Assembly (NCBI GenBank): GCA_050260775.1 | Contig: JBLNCP010000022.1 | Coordinates: 62,001-126,000 of the forward strand | DNA from: CALABS01 sp050260775 | GTDB lineage: Bacteria > Pseudomonadota > Alphaproteobacteria > Rhodospirillales > Magnetospirillaceae | Direction: 5' to 3' | DNA: 64,000 bases | In this document: positions 57,949 through 64,000 of the stretch, piece after piece | How positions within the stretch are numbered: position 1 is the stretch's first letter | Layout of the letters: each line of letters starts with the position of its first letter | The notes under the pieces: generated by a model | Databases searched by the model: none | Seen by the model: only the letters and a program-made list of their open reading frames with translations | What the model was told of the DNA's origin: nothing | Position numbers and translations under genes: made by a program

Positions 57949-60788
57949 GCCCGCCTGAGCGCCTTGCTGCCGAGGTAGGGCGCCAGGTAGCGGCCGGTGT
58001 AGCTTTCCGGCGTCGCCGCGACCTCCTCCGGCGTCCCCGCCACCACGACGCGGCCGCCGCCGTCGCCGCCCTCGGGGCCCATGTCGATGATCCAATCGGC
58101 AGTCTTGATGACCTCGAGGTTGTGCTCGATCACCAGCACGGTGTTGCCGCCGTCGACCAGTGCCTGCAGCACCTCCAACAGCTTGCGCACGTCCTCGAAA
58201 TGCAGACCGGTGGTCGGCTCGTCGAGGATGTAGAGGGTGCGCCCCGTCGCCCGGCGCGACAGTTCCTTGGCCAGCTTGACGCGCTGGGCCTCGCCGCCGG
58301 ACAGCGTCGTCGCCTGCTGGCCGAGGTGGATGTAGTCGAGGCCGACCCGCTGCAGGGTCACCATCTTGTCGCGGATCGAGGGCACCGCCTTGAAGAAGTC
58401 GGCTGCCTCTTCGATCGTCATGTCAAGAACGTCCGATATGCTCTTGCCGCGGAATGTGATTTCCAACGTTTCGCGGTTGTAGCGCTTGCCCTTGCAGACG
58501 TCGCACTGCACGTAGACATCGGGCAGGAAGTGCATCTCGATCTTGATGACGCCGTCGCCCTGGCAGGCCTCGCAACGACCACCCTTGACGTTGAAGCTGA
58601 AGCGCCCGGCCTTGTAGCCGCGCGCCTTGGCCTCGGGCAATTCCGTGAACCAGTCGCGGATGGGGGTGAAGGCGCCGGTATAGGTGGCCGGGTTGGAACG
58701 CGGCGTGCGGCCGATAGGCGACTGGTCGATGTCGATGATCTTGTCCAGGTGCTCGATGCCTTCGATGCGCTCGAAGGCGGTGGGCTGCTCGCGGGCGTTC
58801 ATCAGCCGCCGCGCCAGCGCCTTGTACAGGGTCTCGATCACGAGGGTGGACTTGCCGCCGCCGGAAACCCCGGTGACGCAGGTCAATGTCCCCAGGGGGA
58901 TCTCCACATTGACGTCCTTGAGGTTGTTGCCGCGCGCCCCGATGACCCGCAGTTTGGATCCGTTGCCGGTGCGACGCGTCGCCGGCATGGGGATCTGCTT
59001 GATGCCGGTCAGGTAATGGCCGGTCAGGCTGTCGGGGTGGCGCATCACCTGCTCGGGGGTGCCCTCGGCCACCACCTCGCCGCCGTGGATGCCGGCGCCG
59101 GGGCCCATGTCGATCAGATAGTCGGCGGTCCGGATGGCGTCCTCGTCATGCTCGACCACGATGACCGAGTTGCCGATGTCACGCAGGCGCTTGAGGGTGG
59201 CCAGCAGGCGGTCGTTGTCGCGCTGGTGCAGGCCGATGGACGGTTCGTCGAGGACATAGAGCACGCCGGTGAGGCCGGAGCCGATCTGGCTGGCCAGGCG
59301 GATGCGCTGGCTTTCGCCGCCCGAGAGGGTGCCGGAACCGCGCGAGAGCGTCAGGTAGTCGAGACCGACGTCGACCAGGAAGCCCAGGCGTTCGTTGATC
59401 TCGCGCAGGATGCGCCTCGCGATCTCGCGGTCCTTGGGCCTGAGATGCTGGTCGAGTTCCGCGTACCAGTCGCGGGCCTTCAGGATCGAGAATTCGGACA
59501 CCGTCGAGATGTCAAGCCCGCGCACCTTGACAGCCAGCGCCTCGGGCTTGAGGCGGGCGCCATTGCAGGTCTCGCACGAGGCCGTGGCCTGGAAGCGCGA
59601 CAGTTCCTCGCGCACCCAGGACGAATCGGTCTCGCGGTAGCGGCGCGCCATGTTGTTGATGACGCCTTCGAAGGGCTTGTCGGTGGTGTAGCCGCGGAAG
59701 CCGTCCTCGTAGCGGATCGGCACCACCTCGGTGCCGGAGCCGAACAGGATGGCGTCCTGCGCCTTCTTCGGCAGGCGCCGCCACGGGGTGAACAGGTCGA
59801 AGCCGTAATGCTTGCCCAGGCCCTCCAGCGTCTGCTGGTAGTATTGGCTGGTGGAGTTGGCCCATGGGGCGATGGCGCCGTCGCGTAGCGACAAATCCTG
59901 GTCGGGAACGACCAGTTCGGGATCGAAATAGAGCTTTACCCCCAGGCCGTCGCAGCTGGGGCAGGCGCCGAAGGGGTTGTTGAAGGAGAACAGCCGGGGC
60001 TCGATCTCCTCGATGGTGAAGCCGGACACCGGGCAGGCGAACTTGGCCGAGAAGGTGGTGCGCTCGGCGGTATCGGCGCTCTCGGCGATGCACAGGCCGT
60101 CGGAAAGACCGAGGGCGGTCTCGACCGAGTCGGCGAGGCGGTTGCCGAGCCCGGGCTTAACCACAAGACGGTCGACCACCACCTCGATGTCGTGCTTGCG
60201 CTTCTTGTCGAGCGCCGGGACCTCGTCGATCTCGTAGAGGGTGCCGTCGACCTTGACGCGCTGGAAGCCCTTCTTCTGCAGATCCTGCAATTCCTTGCGG
60301 TATTCGCCCTTGCGTCCGCGCACGTAGGGGGCCAGCAGGTAAAGCCGCGTGCCCTCGGGCATTTCGAGGATTCTGTCAACCATCTGGCTGACGGTCTGGC
60401 TTTCGATGGGCAGGCCGGTGGCGGGCGAATGCGGGATGCCGACGCGCGCCCACAGCAGGCGCATGTAGTCGTAGATCTCGGTGACGGTGCCCACCGTCGA
60501 CCGCGGATTGCGCGAGGTGGTCTTCTGTTCGATCGAGATGGCCGGTGACAACCCCTCGATGGATTCCACGTCCGGCTTCTGCATCAGTTCGAGGAACTGG
60601 CGGGCGTAGGCCGACAGCGACTCGACATAGCGGCGCTGGCCCTCGGCGTAGATGGTGTCAAAGGCCAATGACGATTTGCCCGAGCCGGACAGGCCGGTGA
60701 TCACCACCAGCTTGTCGCGCGGGATATCGATGTCGATGTTCTTGAGATTGTGCTCGCGCGCGCCACGCACGCGAATGAAGCCGGTCAT
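57945..60788 (-). CDS. uvrA: Excinuclease ABC subunit A
   Basis: This 947-residue nucleotide-excision-repair ATPase recognises bulky lesions with UvrB. It has two ABC modules: Walker A GLSGSGKSSLAFDTI (residues ~32-46) and GVSGGGKSTLVIETL (second half), signature LSGGESQRIRLASQIGSGLTG and LSGGEAQRVKLAKELSRR, and zinc modules (CPVSGF; CEACQGDGVIKIEMHFLPDVYVQCDVCKG). I see no LexA box (GTTC-N7-GTTC) in the 200 bases upstream. Confidence 0.97.
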   Translation of the reverse strand: MTGFIRVRGAREHNLKNIDIDIPRDKLVVITGLSGSGKSSLAFDTIYAEGQRRYVESLSAYARQFLELMQKPDVESIEGLSPAISIEQKTTSRNPRSTVGTVTEIYDYMRLLWARVGIPHSPATGLPIESQTVSQMVDRILEMPEGTRLYLLAPYVRGRKGEYRKELQDLQKKGFQRVKVDGTLYEIDEVPALDKKRKHDIEVVVDRLVVKPGLGNRLADSVETALGLSDGLCIAESADTAERTTFSAKFACPVSGFTIEEIEPRLFSFNNPFGACPSCDGLGVKLYFDPELVVPDQDLSLRDGAIAPWANSTSQYYQQTLEGLGKHYGFDLFTPWRRLPKKAQDAILFGSGTEVVPIRYEDGFRGYTTDKPFEGVINNMARRYRETDSSWVREELSRFQATASCETCNGARLKPEALAVKVRGLDISTVSEFSILKARDWYAELDQHLRPKDREIARRILREINERLGFLVDVGLDYLTLSRGSGTLSGGESQRIRLASQIGSGLTGVLYVLDEPSIGLHQRDNDRLLATLKRLRDIGNSVIVVEHDEDAIRTADYLIDMGPGAGIHGGEVVAEGTPEQVMRHPDSLTGHYLTGIKQIPMPATRRTGNGSKLRVIGARGNNLKDVNVEIPLGTLTCVTGVSGGGKSTLVIETLYKALARRLMNAREQPTAFERIEGIEHLDKIIDIDQSPIGRTPRSNPATYTGAFTPIRDWFTELPEAKARGYKAGRFSFNVKGGRCEACQGDGVIKIEMHFLPDVYVQCDVCKGKRYNRETLEITFRGKSISDVLDMTIEEAADFFKAVPSIRDKMVTLQRVGLDYIHLGQQATTLSGGEAQRVKLAKELSRRATGRTLYILDEPTTGLHFEDVRKLLEVLQALVDGGNTVLVIEHNLEVIKTADWIIDMGPEGGDGGGRVVVAGTPEEVAATPESYTGRYLAPYLGSKALRRA

Positions 60789-60954
60789 CAGCCGTGGATC
60801 CTCGTTCAGCCCGGGGCGGGGATGTTAGAGCGATTTGAAAGGCGGATAAAGGCCGAGCGGCGAGCCGATGGCGGCAACGGGCCTTGTACCAAACGCATAG
60901 CCCAGATGGGGAGCGCTCGGCTTGGCGTCAAGCGATGCCATGCCCCTCGGCCGA

Positions 60955-60996
60955 TTGACCGTTCCGGTGCGATTTGATAGCGTGAATGAACGTTCA
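60955..60996 (+). promoter_or_regulatory. Promoter and operator of the TetR-type gene
   Basis: TTGACC (60955-60960) is a good -35, with a weaker -10 (GATAGC, near 60977-60982). Immediately after comes the perfect palindrome TGAACGTTCA (60987-60996), inside the longer GAATGAACGTTC. This resembles operators of TetR regulators and suggests autoregulation of the gene at 61013. Confidence 0.5.
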
Positions 60997-61012
60997 CATG
61001 CAGGAGGGGCGA

Positions 61013-61579
61013 ATGAAGGGCGGCGATACCAGGGCGCGGATCGAACGGGCGGCCATGGAGCTGTTCGTGGACAAGGGCGTGCGCGAGACCACCATCAAGG
61101 ACATCGCCGAGCGGGCAGGGGTGTCGGAAGGCGCCATGTACCGCCACCATGCCGGCAAGGACGAACTGGTGTGGCACCTGTTCTCGCTCCATTTCGCCGC
61201 GCTCGGAGAAGAGCTGGCGCGGGCGACGGCCGAGGCGAAGGGCTGCGTCGACGCCGTCGGCCGCATGGTCCGGGTGTTCTGCGCGCTGCATGACGCCGAT
61301 CCCGTGCTGTTCGGTTTCCTGCTGCTGGTGCAGCACGGACAGCTGGCTCGGGTCCCCGCCGACATGCCGAATCCGGTGCAGCAGGTGATCGAGGCCGTGG
61401 CGAAGGGCATGGAGGGGGACGAAATCCCGGCCGGCGATCCCCAACTGCGTGCCGCGATGGTGATGGGCATCGTGCTGCAGGCGGCCACCTTCAAGCTCTA
61501 CGGCCGGATTTCCCTGCCCATGGGAGACCTTGCCCCCACGCTCGTCACCGCCTGCAAGGCCGTGCTGCTCTCACGCTGA
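61013..61579 (+). CDS. TetR/AcrR-family transcriptional regulator
   Basis: This 188-residue repressor has the N-terminal helix-turn-helix (ARIERAAMELFVDKGVRETTIKDIAERAGVSEGAMYRHHAGKDELVWHLF, residues ~5-54) and an all-helical ligand domain. AGGAGGGGCGA precedes ATG 61013. A palindrome in its promoter suggests autoregulation. It is seven bases upstream of the acyltransferase fusion and probably regulates it in response to a fatty acid or acyl-CoA (inference). Confidence 0.9.
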   Translation: MKGGDTRARIERAAMELFVDKGVRETTIKDIAERAGVSEGAMYRHHAGKDELVWHLFSLHFAALGEELARATAEAKGCVDAVGRMVRVFCALHDADPVLFGFLLLVQHGQLARVPADMPNPVQQVIEAVAKGMEGDEIPAGDPQLRAAMVMGIVLQAATFKLYGRISLPMGDLAPTLVTACKAVLLSR

Positions 61580-61586
61580 GGCCGCC

Positions 61587-64000
61587 ATGACTGTCCACCA
61601 TCCGCTGACCCTGCTGAAAAGCCGCAAGTTCGGCCCGTTGTTCGTCACCCAGTTCCTGGGAGCCGCCAACGACAACGTGTTCAAGAACGCACTGGTGATC
61701 CTGGTGGTGTACCGGCTGGGTGAGGCGGCGGGCATCGCCCCCTCGGTGATGGGGACGCTGGCCGCCGCCAGTTTCATCCTGCCGTTCTTCCTGCTGTCCG
61801 CCACCGCCGGCCAGATCGCCGACCGTTTCGAGAAGTCGCGCATCATCCGCCTGGTCAAGGCGGCCGAGATCGTCCTGATGGGCCTCGCGACGGTCGGATT
61901 CGTCACCGGCAATGCGTGGTTCCTGATGGGGGTGCTGTTCCTGACCGGGGCCCAGGCGACCTTCTTCGGGCCGCTGAAGTACGCCATCCTGCCCGACCAT
62001 CTCGGCGAGGACGATTTGGTGGGGGGCAATGCCCTGATCGAGGCCGGCACCTTCCTCGCCATCCTGATCGGCACCATTGCCGGCGGCCTGCTGATCCTGA
62101 CCCAGTACGGGACCGTGCTGGTGTCGGCGGCGCTGGTCGCCGTCGCCGTGTCCGGGTATCTGGCGAGTTGCGGTGTGCCGCGCGCCCCCGCCGCCGATCC
62201 CACCCTGAGGGTCGACCTGAACGTCTTCGCCCAGACCGCGGCCATCGTCCGCCGGGCTCGCGAGAAACGCGACGTCTTCCTGTCGATCCTGGGCATTTCC
62301 TGGTTCTGGCTGGTCGGCGCGACCTATCTGTCGCAGTTCCCCGCCTTCACCAAGGACGTGCTGGGCGCCGACAACCATGTGGTGACGCTGTTCCTGACGC
62401 TGTTCTCCGTCGGGATCGGCGCCGGCTCCATGCTGTGCTCCAGGCTGCTCAAGGGCGAGGTGAGCGGCCGCCATGTCCCGGGGGCGGCGCTGGCCATCAC
62501 CGTGTTCTCCTTCGACCTGTCGCTGGCGGCCTCGGCCTGGCCGCCGACCGCCGAACTGATGGGGGTGGGAGCCTTCCTGGCCCAGCCGGCCGCATGGCGG
62601 ATCATCGCCGACCTGCTGCTCGTCTCGGTGTTCGGCGGCATCTACGGCGTCCCGCTCTACACCATCCTGCAGGCGCGCTCGGAGCCCGCCCACCGCGCCC
62701 GCAACGTCGCCGCCAACAACGTCCTCAACGCCGCCTTCATGACCGTGGGCTCGCTGGTCACCGCCGCGCTGCTGGCGGTGGGACTTCCCATCACCGGGGT
62801 GTTCATGCTGCTCGCCCTGGCCAACGGCATGGTGGCGGTGGTGATCTGCGGCCTGCTGCCCGAGGCGGCGCTCAAGACCATCCTCGGGCGTGTCCTCCGG
62901 CTCGCCTTCCGGGTCGAGGTCAAGGGCGTGGAGAACTTGACGGCGGCGGGCGAGCGGGTGCTGATCGTGGCCAATCACGTCAGCCTGCTCGATGCCGTGC
63001 TGCTGGCGATCTTCCTGCCCGGTCGGCCGACCTTCGCCATCAACACCCAGGTGGCGCAGTGGTGGTGGGTGGCTCCCTTCCTTAAGATCGTCGACGCCTT
63101 CCCGCTCGATCCGCTCAATCCGCTGTCGGTCCGCGCGCTGACCCATGCGGTGGAGCAGGGACGGCGGGTGGTGATCTTCCCCGAGGGCCGGATCACCGTC
63201 ACCGGCGCGCTCATGAAGGTTTATGACGGACCCGGAATGATTGCCGACAAGGCGGGCGCTGAGGTGGTTCCGGTGCGCATCGACGGCGCCCAATACACCC
63301 TGTTCTCGTATCTCAAGGGCAAAATCCGGCGCCGTCTTTTCCCCAAGATCGCGCTGACCGTGCTGCCGCCGCGCCGGCTGGCCGTGAACGCCGACCTGCG
63401 TGGGCGCGCCCGCCGCCGCGCTGCCGGAGAGCAGCTTTACGACATCCTGTCCGAGTTGGTCTACGTCACTACCGAAGTCGAGCGCACCCTGCCGCGGGCG
63501 GTGCTCGATGCCTGGGCGGTCCATGGCGGCTCGCGGCCGGTGATCGAGGATATCGACCGGACGCCCATGGGCTTCCGGCGCCTGGTCCTCGGGAGCCTGG
63601 TCCTCGGCCGGCGCCTGGCAGCCATGACCCAACTGGGCGAAGCGGTCGGGGTGCTGCTGCCCAATGCCGCGGGATCGATGGTCACCGTGCTGGCCCTGCA
63701 GAATTTCGGCCGCGTTCCCGCCATGCTGAATTTCACCGCCGGACCGGCCAACATCGAGGCGGCCTGCCGCCTGGCGCGCGTCAACCTGGTGTTGACGTCG
63801 CGGAAATTCGTCGAGGCGGCCCGGCTGGGGCCCACCATCGGCGCCTTGACGGCCAAAGTGATCTATCTCGATGACCTTCGCGGCTCGATCGGTCCGCTGG
63901 CGCGCTTGGCCGGTCTGCTGTCGTTGCCCTTCGCCGGGCGGATCCATCGCCGCCGCGGCGGCACTCCCGATGCTCCGGCGGTGATCCTGTTCACCTCGGG
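61587..64000 (+). CDS. MFS (LplT-like)-PlsC acyltransferase-AMP-binding fusion (partial)
   Basis: At least 804 residues are in the window and the frame stays open to the right edge. Residues ~10-420 form an MFS transporter of the LplT type (LFVTQFLGAANDNVFKNALVIL). Residues ~430-620 form a PlsC acyltransferase with NHVSLLD (His464-x4-Asp469) and FPEGR (531-535). From ~650 an AMP-binding domain begins and reaches its P-loop (VILFTSG) at the edge. This architecture, lysophospholipid flippase plus acyltransferase plus acyl-ACP synthetase, remodels or salvages phospholipids. Known analogues are LplT plus Aas. Confidence 0.9.
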   Translation, partial: MTVHHPLTLLKSRKFGPLFVTQFLGAANDNVFKNALVILVVYRLGEAAGIAPSVMGTLAAASFILPFFLLSATAGQIADRFEKSRIIRLVKAAEIVLMGLATVGFVTGNAWFLMGVLFLTGAQATFFGPLKYAILPDHLGEDDLVGGNALIEAGTFLAILIGTIAGGLLILTQYGTVLVSAALVAVAVSGYLASCGVPRAPAADPTLRVDLNVFAQTAAIVRRAREKRDVFLSILGISWFWLVGATYLSQFPAFTKDVLGADNHVVTLFLTLFSVGIGAGSMLCSRLLKGEVSGRHVPGAALAITVFSFDLSLAASAWPPTAELMGVGAFLAQPAAWRIIADLLLVSVFGGIYGVPLYTILQARSEPAHRARNVAANNVLNAAFMTVGSLVTAALLAVGLPITGVFMLLALANGMVAVVICGLLPEAALKTILGRVLRLAFRVEVKGVENLTAAGERVLIVANHVSLLDAVLLAIFLPGRPTFAINTQVAQWWWVAPFLKIVDAFPLDPLNPLSVRALTHAVEQGRRVVIFPEGRITVTGALMKVYDGPGMIADKAGAEVVPVRIDGAQYTLFSYLKGKIRRRLFPKIALTVLPPRRLAVNADLRGRARRRAAGEQLYDILSELVYVTTEVERTLPRAVLDAWAVHGGSRPVIEDIDRTPMGFRRLVLGSLVLGRRLAAMTQLGEAVGVLLPNAAGSMVTVLALQNFGRVPAMLNFTAGPANIEAACRLARVNLVLTSRKFVEAARLGPTIGALTAKVIYLDDLRGSIGPLARLAGLLSLPFAGRIHRRRGGTPDAPAVILFTS

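Noticed and set aside
57828..59888. 686-codon plus-strand open frame over uvrA
   Set aside because: It shadows the well-supported uvrA and has no domain features.
60789..60954. SOS (LexA) box for uvrA
   Set aside because: No GTTC-N7-GTTC pair or close variant is visible between uvrA and the TetR promoter.
61545..63947. 800-codon minus-strand open frame
   Set aside because: It is antisense to the MFS-PlsC fusion, whose plus-strand frame has clear motifs. The antisense product is Gln/His/Asp/Gly-rich filler.

Overview
The window is a 64 kb piece of a high-GC alphaproteobacterial chromosome. Core gene order (serS-surE-pcm-M23 lipoprotein, yajC-secD-secF, and the long rpsB-to-lpxB block), hopanoid-type squalene genes (hpnCDE), LpxI instead of LpxH, a minimal bifunctional PutA and a cereblon-like CULT-domain protein all point to the Rhodospirillaceae, most likely a Magnetospirillum/Phaeospirillum-type organism. 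The genus is an inference from gene content; no rRNA or tRNA gene is present to confirm it. Both ends cut genes: a minus-strand exported protein at the left edge and an acyltransferase/acyl-ACP synthetase fusion at the right edge.

Layout. 0-5.2 kb: serS-surE-pcm-LysM/M23 lipoprotein, a 38-residue membrane protein, and a convergent AAA ATPase. 5.3-10.1 kb: yajC-secD-secF and a small Mth938-type protein, then pal and Fe-superoxide dismutase on the minus strand. 10.2-14.0 kb: hpnC-hpnD-hpnE with 4-nt overlaps, divergent from a squalene-synthase-fold protein that has lost its Asp-rich motifs. 14.2-17.5 kb: putA followed by tandem copies of its own 3' end. 17.5-27.3 kb: accessory genes, namely a Crp/Fnr regulator with a DUF2892 protein, a hybrid histidine kinase, an SDR, an ACT-domain regulator, a PagL-like lipid A deacylase, cytochrome c, a PA2779/PA2778-type pair, and a phosphoesterase plus lipid kinase. 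27.4-32.5 kb: an acyl-CoA synthetase, two tandem HD-GYP paralogues and MepA. 32.6-47.5 kb: rpsB-tsf-pyrH-frr-uppS-cdsA-dxr-rseP-bamA-skp-lpxD-fabZ-lpxA-lpxI-lpxB-gloA, covering translation, isoprenoid and phospholipid precursors, outer-membrane assembly and lipid A. 47.5-64 kb: mixed single genes (hydrolase, response regulator, trmFO, SpoIIE phosphatase, DUF4170 protein, ferredoxin, CULT protein with a parvulin, rRNA-modifying enzymes, PilZ, uvrA) ending in a TetR gene and the LplT-PlsC-AMP-binding fusion.

Envelope biogenesis is the dominant theme: protein export (SecDF-YajC), OM assembly (BamA, Skp, Pal, RseP), peptidoglycan (UppS, MepA, LytM factor), lipid A (LpxD/A/I/B, FabZ, PagL-like), hopanoids (HpnCDE) and phospholipids (CdsA, lipid kinase, PlsC fusion). 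c-di-GMP signalling (two HD-GYP proteins, one PilZ) and two-component signalling form a second theme.

The observation I rate highest is a CULT-domain (cereblon thalidomide-binding fold) protein at 52583-52957 with a complete aromatic cage and zinc site. It lies one base downstream of a parvulin prolyl isomerase. Other notable items are the duplicated putA tail, a relic of a TIGR03032-like gene, a 146-nt antisense overlap between a response regulator and trmFO, and two families of palindromic intergenic repeats.
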